From Chloroflexi bacterium UBA6077 (GTDB lineage Bacteria; Chloroflexota; UBA6077), in assembly GCA_002436065.1 (NCBI GenBank), contig DIXP01000089.1, positions 1-64,000 on the forward strand: DNA of 64,000 nt, read 5' to 3'. Positions 32,194-40,844 of this stretch are shown piece after piece. Numbering within the stretch: the stretch's first letter is position 1; every line of letters begins with the position of its first letter. The translations under genes were made by a program, and so were the position numbers. The notes below the pieces were generated by a model, which had not been told where the DNA came from, ran no database searches, and saw nothing but the letters and a program-made list of their open reading frames with translations.

Positions 32194-33045
32194 GATAGCG
32201 ATTCTCTTCAGCAGCTCCTCCAGATCTCCCCGCCCGAGATCCGGGCAACCCATCGGGACATCGTACTCCCCGTAGTAGCCATGGTAGTCAGATCCGCCGG
32301 TGACGAGAAGCTCGTGGCGCTGCGCCATATCGAGGGCCCGCCCGATCACCTCCGTGTTTCCGCTTGGGTGGTACACCTCGATCCCGTCAAGCCCGTGCCC
32401 CAGTAGCTCGTCCAATGAGTCGAGCGTGCGATCGATCGCCGGATGAGCCAGCACCGCGACTCCCCCAGCCTCGTGAATCAGCCCAATAGCGAGTGCGGCG
32501 CTGACGTAGGCTTTGTGTCCGCTGAGAGGGCCACCGGGTGCGTTCAGCTCTCTGTAGAGGCTTCCCTTGATCTTCGTCGCGTACCCGGCTGAGATCAGGG
32601 CGTGCATAATATGGTACTTGAAGACCCCCTCACCCCCGCTGCATCTGACAACATCGCTCCATGGTAGTCTGAAGCCCCGCTCGTTGAGCGCCTTTACGGT
32701 CTGCCGGCAGGCTTCGGTTCGCCCCTCCCTAACCGGAGCAAGCGCTTCCTCCACTCTGCCGATCGATTCCGTCTCAAGCCCGTATCCCAACAGGTGCACG
32801 ATAGAGCCGTTCTCGACGGCCGAGGTTATCTCAATACCGGGTACCAGACCTATCTCATACCTGGCGGCAGCTTCGATACAAGCAGGCAATCCGACCGCGG
32901 TGTCGTGGTCGGTCACGGAAAGCCACCGAATGCCCAGCCTCTTCGCGCTGGCAAACAGCTCCGGCACCGTGAAAGGACAGTCGGACACGTTGGAGTGGGT
33001 GTGCAGATCCGCGAATCCCCCGTTCAAGGCACGCTCGATTGTCAC
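32128..33045 (-). CDS. PHP-family phosphoesterase (PhnP replacement)
   Basis: About 305 residues. The metal site is built from DLHTHSNVSD, VTDHDT, PGIEITS, AVLAHPAID and GGSDYHG, all standard PHP motifs. PHP enzymes cleave phosphate esters. A PHP protein linked to C-P lyase genes in Eggerthella lenta hydrolyses a cyclic ribose phosphate, and no PhnP is encoded here, so this enzyme likely opens the cyclic phosphate made by PhnJ/PhnM chemistry. The last ~22 codons run in a foreign frame over the duplicated dehydrogenase fragment, replacing the native C-terminus. It is the last gene of the phn operon. Confidence 0.85.
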   Translation of the reverse strand: MTIERALNGGFADLHTHSNVSDCPFTVPELFASAKRLGIRWLSVTDHDTAVGLPACIEAAARYEIGLVPGIEITSAVENGSIVHLLGYGLETESIGRVEEALAPVREGRTEACRQTVKALNERGFRLPWSDVVRCSGGEGVFKYHIMHALISAGYATKIKGSLYRELNAPGGPLSGHKAYVSAALAIGLIHEAGGVAVLAHPAIDRTLDSLDELLGHGLDGIEVYHPSGNTEVIGRALDMAQRHELLVTGGSDYHGYYGEYDVPMGCPDLGRGDLEELLKRIAIRPSTATRSRTSSPGWTASPSA

Positions 33046-33118
33046 GAAAGGACCTCCATTCTCATCCAGTGGCGCCGTCCGAGGCAGCCGGCAGGTTGCG
33101 GCATCACGAAACCCCTCC

Positions 33119-33787
33119 TCAGACCCGTCTCACGGGAGAGTACTTCTCGACGAATCGAGGCGTATCCATTAGATCCTCGAACCGCTCCTCGATCGTCGCC
33201 CGGTCCCAGTCCCACCACGCTATCGCGAGCAGCGCCTCGATCACCTCTTCAGGAAAACGCTTCCTGATTGGCCTCGCGGGCACTCCGACAACGATCTCGT
33301 AGGGCTCCACATCCTTGCTGACCACCGCGCCGGCGCCTATCACCGCCCCGGTCCCAACGGTAACTCCCGGTAGTATGACCGCCCCGTGGCCGATCCAGAC
33401 GTCGTGGCCGACAACGCACTTGTGGGCACGCCTCCAGGCGAAGAACTCCGCGTCGTCGGCCTCGCCGAACCCGAACCTCGCCCTACGATAGGTGCAGTGA
33501 TGTTGCGTCACCCTATGCATCGGGTGATTACCCGGATTGATCCGCACGTTCCTGGCGATCGAACAGAACTTGCCGATCTCGGAGTAGATGACGTCCACGT
33601 ACTCGCTCGTGTAGCTGTAATCGTCGAAGCTGGACTCCGCCAGCATGTTGAAGGGCCCGATTTCCGTCCAGGAACCGATCTTACAGTCACGAATCGACGT
33701 GGTGGGATGTATTGACGGCTGCTCTCCAAGTCTCTTGCCGGCTCCATTGCGGACCGGTGTAGGGAAGGTATCTATCTGGAATAGCAT
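33119..33787 (-). CDS. Phosphonate-cluster hexapeptide-repeat acyltransferase
   Basis: This 222-residue left-handed beta-helix transferase has hexapeptide rungs HPTTSIRDCKIGSWTEIGPF, DVWIGHGAVILPGVTVGTGA and VIGAGAVVSKDVEPYEIVVG then VPARPIRKRF. A loop with FARNVRINPGNHPMHR-like sequence is typical of the DapH/XAT-like family found in phn clusters (transferase hexapeptide repeat family of phosphonate metabolism). It probably acetylates an aminoalkylphosphonate or an intermediate, a role like PhnO. It lies between phnM and the PHP gene. Confidence 0.85.
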   Translation of the reverse strand: MLFQIDTFPTPVRNGAGKRLGEQPSIHPTTSIRDCKIGSWTEIGPFNMLAESSFDDYSYTSEYVDVIYSEIGKFCSIARNVRINPGNHPMHRVTQHHCTYRRARFGFGEADDAEFFAWRRAHKCVVGHDVWIGHGAVILPGVTVGTGAVIGAGAVVSKDVEPYEIVVGVPARPIRKRFPEEVIEALLAIAWWDWDRATIEERFEDLMDTPRFVEKYSPVRRV

Positions 33788-33857
33788 CAGGTTCGTTCTC
33801 CTGCTAGCTTCTCACCCAATTCGTTCTGGATAACCGACCAGCGCTCGCTGGTGCATC

Positions 33858-35057
33858 TCAGGCTGGTTGAAAGACCCGCTCGCTTCTCGCTCGATTCACC
33901 ATTGTCCTGTCCCAGTAGACGGGCACTCCCGAGCGCAGCACGCCGCGAACCCGCAGGCCCTCTGACTCTCCGAGGAGGACGAGATCGGCTTCCGCCCCGA
34001 CCTCTATGCGACCCCGCCCATCCAATCCGAGAGCTCTGGCGGGGTTGGCGGTGACGAGTCCAACAGCCTCGTGCAGGGGCAGAATACCCCTCTGCGCCAG
34101 GGCGAAGGCAGCGTGCAGGAGGGTCGCCGGGTGGTAGTCGGCAACCAGCACGTCCACTAGCCCCGCCTCTATCGCCTCCAGCGCGCTGAGGTTCCCCGCG
34201 TGAGAGTACCCCTGCAGCACGTTCGGGGCACCCATCGCTATGGACATCCCGATCCGCCTCGCCTCCCATGCAGCCTCCATGGTTACGGGAAACTCGCTAA
34301 TGCAGGCCCCAAAGCCCGAGACGAGACGCACCTTGGCCGGCGTATCGTCGTCGTGGGACGCGACACAGAGTCCGTGTTCTCGAGCCACGCTCGCGACCTG
34401 CCTCGCCACGTCCCAGCTAGGTGGCGCCTCCTTGGCCTGCTTCAGCCGTTCCTCTGTCATCCTCTGCGCCTCCTCCACCGAGATCTTGCGCCATCTCGCT
34501 ATGAACTCGATGTAGGCTTCGATGTCTCGATACTGACCCTGGCCGGGCGTGTGGTCGTTCAGAGACACCAGGTCGACCTGTCGGTCCCGCAGAAGCTCCA
34601 TCAGCACCGGCACGGCACTGGGATTGTTGATATCGAAGCGCGCGTGAACACGGATATCCACCAGCAGGGACCGGCGCAAGCCGGTGATCGTACTGACTAT
34701 CTCCCTGGCACGCTCGTTTGAGCGTAGATCCTCGCTAAGCTTGTACACCGCGAAGGTCACTGTGGCGAAGGCGGTCGTGACCCCGGCCGCGGCGAGTCGC
34801 TTGTCCAGCTCAAATACCGCCATGTCCGTGGGGAACCTGGTGCCGGGCCGGGGTTCCATCTCCCGCTCCAGCATATCCCCATGCAGATCGATTATGCCCG
34901 GTATAGCGGTCAGCCCTTCACCGCCGATTATCGCCTCCCCGCTACGGATTGGGGTGGGTCCTTCGATGATCTGGCATATGCGTCCACCATCGATCCGCAA
35001 GGAGCCGCGCTCCAGTTCGCCCGTGGGCAGGACAACGCGAAGGTCACTAAGCCACAT
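33858..35057 (-). CDS. phnM: alpha-D-ribose 1-methylphosphonate 5-triphosphate diphosphatase PhnM
   Basis: This 399-residue amidohydrolase-fold enzyme removes pyrophosphate from the PhnI product. Metal motifs seen are IIDLHGDMLE, SLNDHTPGQGQYRD, VASHDDDTPAKV and LVADYHPATLLHAAFALAQ. The cores end with VGLVTANPARALGLDGRG. The start overlaps phnL by 11 bp. Length and motifs fit E. coli PhnM. Confidence 0.95.
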   Translation of the reverse strand: MWLSDLRVVLPTGELERGSLRIDGGRICQIIEGPTPIRSGEAIIGGEGLTAIPGIIDLHGDMLEREMEPRPGTRFPTDMAVFELDKRLAAAGVTTAFATVTFAVYKLSEDLRSNERAREIVSTITGLRRSLLVDIRVHARFDINNPSAVPVLMELLRDRQVDLVSLNDHTPGQGQYRDIEAYIEFIARWRKISVEEAQRMTEERLKQAKEAPPSWDVARQVASVAREHGLCVASHDDDTPAKVRLVSGFGACISEFPVTMEAAWEARRIGMSIAMGAPNVLQGYSHAGNLSALEAIEAGLVDVLVADYHPATLLHAAFALAQRGILPLHEAVGLVTANPARALGLDGRGRIEVGAEADLVLLGESEGLRVRGVLRSGVPVYWDRTMVNRARSERVFQPA

Positions 35058-35772
35058 GGGTGGCCACCTCCCGTGTGAAGCTGGTAGCGGTGGAAGGCCC
35101 TGACAACTCCACCTCCGTGTCTATCAGGTATGCCACATCCTCCGGGTGGTGAAGGATGGCAATCATCGCGACGCCTTGATCCTTCAGGTCGGCCAGTCGC
35201 CCCACCAGGGCAGCGGTCGTCTCCCTGTCGAGGGATGCGGTCGGCTCATCCAACAGCAGTAGCGGAAGGGGCCGAATCAGGGCTCTGGCCAGGTTGACCT
35301 TCTGTTGCTCCCCACCTGAGAAGGTGCTCGGGTACGCGTTCCAGATCTCCGGCTTCAAGCCGAACGCGTCGAGCCAGTGGGATGCCTGCTCATGGGCATC
35401 GTCCCAGGAGGTTCCAGTCAGCAGAAGCGGTTCAGCCACGATCTCAAGGGCAGTGACCCGAGGACGCGGTCTCAAAAACTGAGTGACATGTCCGATGTCC
35501 GTCTTCCTCAGCAGAGCTATATCGACATCCGCCGCACTGGCCAGGTCCACCTCTCCTAGCGGCGAGTGGAACAGCGCTCGGCCGCCGGAAGGGAGATAGG
35601 TGCGGTAGAGGCAGCGAAGCAAGGTGGACTTGCCCACCCCGTTGGCCCCCCGAATCAACAGGAACTCCCCACGGTGGAGCGAGAAGGTCACATCCTCGAA
35701 GACGGGGACTTCCCTCGAGAGCTGGTGTATGGTGAACTGCTTGCTGAGACTCTGTACATCCAGTAGCTTCAT
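35047..35772 (-). CDS. phnL: C-P lyase ABC-type protein PhnL
   Basis: This 241-residue ABC ATPase-like protein has Walker A GANGVGKSTLLR, signature TFSGGEQQKVNLARAL, Walker B LLLLDEPTASLD and the H loop AILHHPED. PhnL binds the C-P lyase core with PhnK; it is not a membrane transporter subunit. It lies between phnK (21 bp upstream) and phnM (overlapping). Confidence 0.95.
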   Translation of the reverse strand: MKLLDVQSLSKQFTIHQLSREVPVFEDVTFSLHRGEFLLIRGANGVGKSTLLRCLYRTYLPSGGRALFHSPLGEVDLASAADVDIALLRKTDIGHVTQFLRPRPRVTALEIVAEPLLLTGTSWDDAHEQASHWLDAFGLKPEIWNAYPSTFSGGEQQKVNLARALIRPLPLLLLDEPTASLDRETTAALVGRLADLKDQGVAMIAILHHPEDVAYLIDTEVELSGPSTATSFTREVATHVA

Positions 35773-35793
35773 ATATACATTACCCTTCCGAAA

Positions 35794-36615
35794 TCACAGC
35801 TTCGCGTGGACCAGAAGCTGCGTGTATGGGCTCTGAGGGTCTTCCAGCACCTGGTCCGCCAGTCCCTGTTCCACGACCTGCCCGTTGCGCATCACCATCA
35901 CCCGACCAGCGAGGGTGCGAATCACACCCAGGTCGTGGGAGACGACGACGGTCGCCAGTCGCAACTCTCTCTGAAGCCTCTTCACGGTATCGAGCACCAG
36001 GGCCTGGACCGAAACGTCCAGTCCGGTAGTCGGCTCATCCAGAAGAAGGACTGATGGTCTCAGGGCTATAGCCTTTGCGAGCTGCACCCGCTGTTGCATG
36101 CCCCCGGAGAGGTGCAGCGGGATATCATCCATGCGATCCAGAGGGAACTCGGAGCTCGCCAGGGAATCACGGGCGGTGAGTCGCAACAGCCCGTAGTCCC
36201 GCTTGCCCACCATGATCAGCCGCTCCGCCACGTTCCCGCTGCTGGTGTTCCGCATACGCAGCCCCAGGTGTGGATACTGATAGACGACTCCGATGTACTT
36301 GATCCTCACTTCGCGTTTGCAGAAGCGATCGAGCGAGAGGAGGTTGACACCCTCGTAGCCCGGCTCGTTCAGGTGGACCCGACCGGCGTCGGCCGGCTCC
36401 TCCAGATTGAGCAACCGAAGGAGGGTGGACTTGCCGGACCCGGATTCCCCGACTATGCCGACGATCTCCCCCGGGTAGACGTCCAGGTCCACTTCATCCA
36501 CCGCCGTGACGCTGTTGTAGCGCTTGCACAGGCCGCGACCGCTGAGCAGCGGCCGCTCCGTCGTTAGCCTGGGTGGATCGAGGCGAGCCCAACTAGCCTT
36601 TGAGATATCCAGCAT
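35794..36615 (-). CDS. phnK: C-P lyase ABC-type protein PhnK
   Basis: This 273-residue protein has Walker A GESGSGKSTLLR, signature HLSGGMQQRVQLAKAI, Walker B VLLLDEPTTGLDVSVQ and the H loop TVVVSHDLGVI. In E. coli a PhnK dimer docks on PhnJ of the PhnGHIJ core and its ATPase cycle is needed for turnover. The 5' end overlaps phnJ by 23 bp. The N-terminal ~20 residues before LSGRGLCKRYNS are extra relative to E. coli. Confidence 0.95.
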   Translation of the reverse strand: MLDISKASWARLDPPRLTTERPLLSGRGLCKRYNSVTAVDEVDLDVYPGEIVGIVGESGSGKSTLLRLLNLEEPADAGRVHLNEPGYEGVNLLSLDRFCKREVRIKYIGVVYQYPHLGLRMRNTSSGNVAERLIMVGKRDYGLLRLTARDSLASSEFPLDRMDDIPLHLSGGMQQRVQLAKAIALRPSVLLLDEPTTGLDVSVQALVLDTVKRLQRELRLATVVVSHDLGVIRTLAGRVMVMRNGQVVEQGLADQVLEDPQSPYTQLLVHAKL

Positions 36616-37528
36616 GATAGAAATGGCCCTCCTCGTCGTAATATGTCTCGCCCACAGTCACCGGTTCCCCGCCGGCCTTCATCCGCAGCTTATCGGCATA
36701 TCCGGAGTCCGAGAGGTAATAGAGCGACGTGCCATCGGGCTGCGGTACCTCGTCCATGAACTTCTCGGTCGCTCCGGTGTGCCCGCACACCCGTCCCTTC
36801 TGGCTCTCCACGTTGAAGGGAACGTCCGTGAACTCTATTGGGTAGACGTCCGTATAGGGCGGAACCGCATACAGCCTCTTCTCACGCCCGGCGGAGAGCA
36901 GCGTGAGGTGCTGGGCCTGATGGAGCTTTGGCGTGTCCCACCTCGGGATTGGGCTGGGGCTCATCAGGTATCGATGATTGACGATCACGGGATAGCTGGC
37001 GCCGGTTACGTACTGCTTGTAGCGCACGAGCTGCTCGTACAACCGAAGCCACATCAACGAGTAATCCGCGTCACCGTGCATCTCACGGGCGACGGACATG
37101 CTGGGCTCTACCCGCTTGAGGGGCTCGGGGTCTGGCACCTGCAGCACGATCACCTGTCCTTCTCTCAGTATCTCCTCCGGGACACGGTGGCGGCTCTGGA
37201 TGATCGTCGCCTCCAGTGCATCCGTCGTGGTTTTCACACCCGCCATCTTGGCAATGAAGCTGCGCAGATTGGCGGCGTTCACCGAATCGTCGGCTCCCTG
37301 GTCGATCACCTTGACCACGTCGTCCGGACCGACGATGCTGAGAGTGACCTGGAGTCCTCCCGTGCCCCACCCCCTCGCCATCGGCATCTCACGGCTAGCG
37401 TATGGGACCTGATAGCCTGGTATCGCTATGGCCTTCAGGATGCGACGCCGCAGCTCCCGCTTGGCGAACTCGTCCATGAAGGCGTAGCTGTAGTCCGCGC
37501 GAGACCAAGCCAACTCCGCTAGTGTCAT
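36593..37528 (-). CDS. phnJ: C-P lyase PhnJ homologue lacking the iron-sulfur cysteines
   Basis: This 311-residue protein is a clear PhnJ by length and by conserved blocks: FMDEFAKRELRRRILKAIAI then PGYQVPYASREMPMARGWGT, KVIDQGADDSVNAANLRSF, HRVPEEILREGQVIVLQVPD, SPSPIPRWDTPK and AGREKRLYAVPPYT. E. coli PhnJ carries Cys241, 244, 266 and 272 (PCAIC...FVCSDTDYC). Here the same region reads GRVCGHTGATEKFMDE then SLYYLSDSGYADK, so only Cys248 (equivalent to 244) remains and the protein has no other Cys. The radical-position glycine (Gly32 in E. coli) is kept as Gly38. It cannot hold a 4Fe-4S cluster in the known way. The C-terminus is ~30 residues longer than in E. coli. Confidence 0.93.
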   Translation of the reverse strand: MTLAELAWSRADYSYAFMDEFAKRELRRRILKAIAIPGYQVPYASREMPMARGWGTGGLQVTLSIVGPDDVVKVIDQGADDSVNAANLRSFIAKMAGVKTTTDALEATIIQSRHRVPEEILREGQVIVLQVPDPEPLKRVEPSMSVAREMHGDADYSLMWLRLYEQLVRYKQYVTGASYPVIVNHRYLMSPSPIPRWDTPKLHQAQHLTLLSAGREKRLYAVPPYTDVYPIEFTDVPFNVESQKGRVCGHTGATEKFMDEVPQPDGTSLYYLSDSGYADKLRMKAGGEPVTVGETYYDEEGHFYHAGYLKG

Positions 37529-38670
37529 ACCAGTGCCTCCTGACTGTTTCGCTGGGTCACGGTCTCGCCGACCGCTTCTGGTTCGGGACCACTGCCATTG
37601 CCGCCGACCCCGGCCTTCGCGTCGGGTCGCTGTGCGCTCCTGATGTTGTCGAGGGCGCTATTGAAGGTGACGTAGTGCGGCAGCTTGTAGTGAATGCAGA
37701 AGCCCGACGCCTCCACCGGCTCCGTGTGATACAGGACGAACTCATCACTGTGCGCCGGGTGTCCGTCGGTCCTATCCATCTCCATGTCCAGCATTGAGGC
37801 AGCCATGGTCTTGACCTCGTTCCAGCCCATGGTGGCCGCGAAACCCAGGCCAAGCTTGGCCTGCTCGTGCGCGAAGGTGGTCACCACCTCGCACTGACTC
37901 AGACGAACCCGTCCGACGGAGAAGGGCTCTCCTGTTATCGGATGGCGCAACCGAACGTCGGCGTAAGCGAGCTTAAGCTCGTTCACGGTGGGGTGAGTGA
38001 GACCATATCCGCGCATGCTGGCATACCCCAGCGCGAGGACACCGCCTGTATCCGCGCGGGCGAGAGACTGGAGGCGATGCTCCCGAGGAGCGGGAAAGGC
38101 GATCGGCTCCCGAGTGACGTCGGGCAGCCCCGCCGGGTCAACCGGAGGCAGCTCCGGCAAAGGGTCCAACAAACCATTCAACCGCTGCCACCGGGCGACA
38201 GGTGGAAAGGAGGGCGACGCGACGGTATCCGCCGCCGCGGGTTCATCCCTCGTTTCGCCGGCTTCGCCGTCTTCCAGGACATTGGTGTGAAGGATGCGAT
38301 GGCTGTAATCGAGGGTAGGGCCGAGTACCTGCCCACCGGGAATGTCCCGGAAAGCCGCCGAGATGCGGCGCACGGTAAGCAGGCTCGAGTCGGTCACCGG
38401 TTCCGCGTAGGCAACGCGGGGTTGGGTCGACCGGTAGGCTCGGAGCAGCAGCAGCGCCTCGTACAGGTCTCCGCCCGTCTGGGCTATGGCTAGCGCCGCC
38501 AACTCCGGCGCGTATAGCGAGCCCTCCCCCATTACGCGATCCACTAGATAAGGGAGGTGCTGCTCGATGGAGCGGACCTGCTCTATAGAAACCCGTCCAT
38601 TCAGGGCGCGATATAGTCTCTCCGCTTGCTGGATGGCCTCCTCGCCACCCCGAGCGGCTACGTATGCCAT
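37525..38670 (-). CDS. phnI: C-P lyase subunit PhnI (nucleosidase)
   Basis: This 381-residue protein, with PhnG, H and L, transfers ribose triphosphate from ATP to phosphonate. Recognised blocks are MAYVAARGGEEAIQQAERLY at the start, LVDRVMGEGSLYAPELAALA, GDLYEALLLLRAYRST, and ALGYASMRGYGLTHPTVNEL. TMGWNEVKTMAASMLDMEMD and FVLYHTEPVEASGFCIHYKL follow. The start overlaps phnH closely and the stop overlaps phnJ by 4 bp. Confidence 0.95.
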   Translation of the reverse strand: MAYVAARGGEEAIQQAERLYRALNGRVSIEQVRSIEQHLPYLVDRVMGEGSLYAPELAALAIAQTGGDLYEALLLLRAYRSTQPRVAYAEPVTDSSLLTVRRISAAFRDIPGGQVLGPTLDYSHRILHTNVLEDGEAGETRDEPAAADTVASPSFPPVARWQRLNGLLDPLPELPPVDPAGLPDVTREPIAFPAPREHRLQSLARADTGGVLALGYASMRGYGLTHPTVNELKLAYADVRLRHPITGEPFSVGRVRLSQCEVVTTFAHEQAKLGLGFAATMGWNEVKTMAASMLDMEMDRTDGHPAHSDEFVLYHTEPVEASGFCIHYKLPHYVTFNSALDNIRSAQRPDAKAGVGGNGSGPEPEAVGETVTQRNSQEALV

Positions 38671-38672
38671 CG

Positions 38673-39287
38673 CTACACCTCCACCAGCGTAGCGCGCGGC
38701 AGCCCCATCAGGAGGTCACCCGCTACTAGCAACAGATCCCAGCCAAGGGGATAACGCACTGCCTGCTGCCGGAAGATCCAGAGTTCCTCAGGAACGCCAC
38801 CCACGGCTACCCTCACCTCTCCATCGATGCCCGGCCCGCGCCACCGCCTGTCCGGCCCTGTGCCGAAGGTGCAGCCCACAATCAGTGTCGCGGAGTTGTC
38901 GGGGTACTCGTAGCTGCCAACAGGGGCAGCCTTCAGCTTCTCCAGGGCGTCAACGGACAACGCAGGGTAGAACTGGTACATCGCCTGCTCGGGAGGCAAC
39001 TGTCGCGCTCCCGTGCGGGCAAACTCCCGATCGAGAGCCGCGTCGGGCGTGTAGTAGCTGGTCTCCAGATCCAGCAGGGTCTGAGCGATTGCCACGAATG
39101 CGTCGTATTGAGCCATAGGAGTCGAGGAGCCGGAGATCGCGAGGGCGGCAGGCGGCGCGTATGCATCGCCGGCGGTCCGCAGCCGCTGGATCCTCCCCGG
39201 GTGGCTCAGTACCCACATACAGGCAGTGAAGATGCCATGAGTGAGCCTTTCCCTTTCGGTTATCAGTACCGTCGCTTTGGACATCAA
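38673..39287 (-). CDS. phnH: C-P lyase subunit PhnH
   Basis: This 204-residue PhnH fits the family (PLP-transferase-like fold without cofactor) and joins PhnG, I and J in the core complex. The pattern FTACMWVLSHPGRIQRL at the N-terminus and TLIVGCTFGTGPDRRWRGPG, then VRVAVGGVPEELWIFRQQAV, then YPLGWDLLLVAGDLLMGLPR are characteristic. The 5' end overlaps phnG by 4 bp. Confidence 0.93.
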   Translation of the reverse strand: MMSKATVLITERERLTHGIFTACMWVLSHPGRIQRLRTAGDAYAPPAALAISGSSTPMAQYDAFVAIAQTLLDLETSYYTPDAALDREFARTGARQLPPEQAMYQFYPALSVDALEKLKAAPVGSYEYPDNSATLIVGCTFGTGPDRRWRGPGIDGEVRVAVGGVPEELWIFRQQAVRYPLGWDLLLVAGDLLMGLPRATLVEV

Positions 39288-39721
39288 AATGTCTCCATCC
39301 GCACGCGCGTAGCCTCTACCTGCCGAAGCAGCAGTTCATCGGCTTCGGCCAGATACTTCGATTGCTCCAGGACGAAGGCGGATATCCTGTCGGCAGCCAT
39401 TCCCGCCGCTCCGGCCCCGTCGATGAGAGCCAGTGCGAGGGCCTGCTGCAGGTCTCTGCCCAGACAGGCGGCGTAGCCTTCAGCGCCACCGAGGCGCACC
39501 CGCGCCTCGGCGACCAGGACCTCGCCGACGTAGAAGGTGGTGCCCTTCGCAGTCTCCACCATCGGGAGCATCACCAGGCCGGTTCGATTGACCAGCACCT
39601 CGATGGGGCCCAACTCCGGAATGAGCTCCTCCGCGAACCCCTTCACCGCTTCCGCCGGCGCCATGCTCAGCGAGCTCAGGACCTCTCCCCGGCGCACGCC
39701 GGTTGATAGTGATTCAGTCAT
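39284..39721 (-). CDS. phnG: C-P lyase subunit PhnG
   Basis: This 145-residue protein shows the PhnG blocks LVNRTGLVMLPMVETAKGTT, FYVGEVLVAEARVRLGGAEG and YAACLGRDLQQALALALIDG. PhnG forms the core with PhnH, I and J. It is the first catalytic subunit gene, 16 bp after phnD. Confidence 0.93.
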   Translation of the reverse strand: MTESLSTGVRRGEVLSSLSMAPAEAVKGFAEELIPELGPIEVLVNRTGLVMLPMVETAKGTTFYVGEVLVAEARVRLGGAEGYAACLGRDLQQALALALIDGAGAAGMAADRISAFVLEQSKYLAEADELLLRQVEATRVRMETF

Positions 39722-39736
39722 AGCACAACACCCGCC

Positions 39737-40822
39737 TTAACCGCCCAGTTCCTTGAGATCCAGGTTCAGCAGCTTCGCGACGTCACGAAGGGGGTTGTAG
39801 AACTGGTCCAGGGTCGACAGCCCCAGCTCCTTGCTGGGATCCACGTACCACTTTTTCGACGTCGACAGCCGCTCGGCGTTGGCGGGGTCGGACATCAGCG
39901 CCGCCTTAACGGCAGCCTTGAAAGAGGCGGGCAGGTCGCTCCTCACCGCGAAAGGAGTGTTGGGAATGGGATCGGTCTGGCCAATGATCACGATCTTGCC
40001 GTCCGTGGCCTGATCGTATATCTTGAGCAGCTCCTCCTCGGTTCGCTTCTTATTGAACTGGCCGTCCGGGTACCAGAAGACGTCGGCCTGTTCCTGGGCA
40101 ATCATAAGGTTGAGGTTGCCCTCGTAGGTGGCTCCTGCCGGGGTCTTGCCATTGGCGACGGCGATTACAGAGGTGGGATGGCTTCCCGCGAAGACCGTGG
40201 TCATGTCCTTATCCGGATCCAGCCCCATCTTGACGAGGTAGGTCTTGGGCATGAGATGTCCGGAGGTAGATGCGGGGTCGACGAAGCTGAAGCCCTTGCC
40301 CTTCAGGTCGGCGATGGTCCTTACGCCTGAGCCCTTCTTGGTGATGATGACGCTGTAGTAATACGGAAGCTGGGCCGGATCGTACTTCGGTTTCTTCTGG
40401 TCGGTGGCCGACACCGTCGCTACCAAGGCCTCGGCCTTCGCCTCCTGCACGGCCAGGATGTACGAGAACGGTCCAACTTCCATCGCGTCGGCCTTCTTGG
40501 CCGCCATGGCCTCGATCACCGCGGTGTAGCTGGTTCCGGTGATCGCCTTAACGGGGATGCCAAGCTCCTTCTCCAGGTGAGCACGCCAGGCCTCTTGCTT
40601 TTCCAACTGTGCCGACGGGTCATCCCCGCCGAAGTAGCCGACTATGAACTCCTTTGGCCAATCGGCCTTAGGATCGGGGGTAGCGGGCTGAGCGGATGTG
40701 GTACTGCCGGAGCTGCTTCCCCCACTGACCGGGGGCGCCGCAGCAGTACTGCAGCCGGCGGCGATGGTGAGAGCCGCCGTGGCAATCAGGGTAATCGCGA
40801 TGGTCGAGACGGACTTGGACAC
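39737..40822 (-). CDS. phnD: Phosphonate ABC transporter substrate-binding lipoprotein PhnD
   Basis: This 361-residue lipoprotein has a signal and lipobox LTIAAGCSTAA. The mature part shows VGYFGGDDPSAQLEKQEAWR, KAITGTSYTAVIEAMAAKKA, VGPFSYILAVQEAKAEALV, and SFVDPASTSGHLMPKTYLVK, the family pattern for phosphonate/phosphite binding. It captures phosphonate outside the membrane and delivers it to PhnE. It follows phnE in the operon. Confidence 0.93.
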   Translation of the reverse strand: MSKSVSTIAITLIATAALTIAAGCSTAAAPPVSGGSSSGSTTSAQPATPDPKADWPKEFIVGYFGGDDPSAQLEKQEAWRAHLEKELGIPVKAITGTSYTAVIEAMAAKKADAMEVGPFSYILAVQEAKAEALVATVSATDQKKPKYDPAQLPYYYSVIITKKGSGVRTIADLKGKGFSFVDPASTSGHLMPKTYLVKMGLDPDKDMTTVFAGSHPTSVIAVANGKTPAGATYEGNLNLMIAQEQADVFWYPDGQFNKKRTEEELLKIYDQATDGKIVIIGQTDPIPNTPFAVRSDLPASFKAAVKAALMSDPANAERLSTSKKWYVDPSKELGLSTLDQFYNPLRDVAKLLNLDLKELGG

Positions 40823-40844
40823 AGTGTTCCTCCTAAACTGATTC

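Noticed and set aside
36593..36800. Frameshift hiding the PhnJ cysteines
   Set aside because: I re-read the minus strand codon by codon here; flanking conserved residues (CGHTGA, DEV, SDSGY) stay in one frame and the lost cysteines are clean substitutions.
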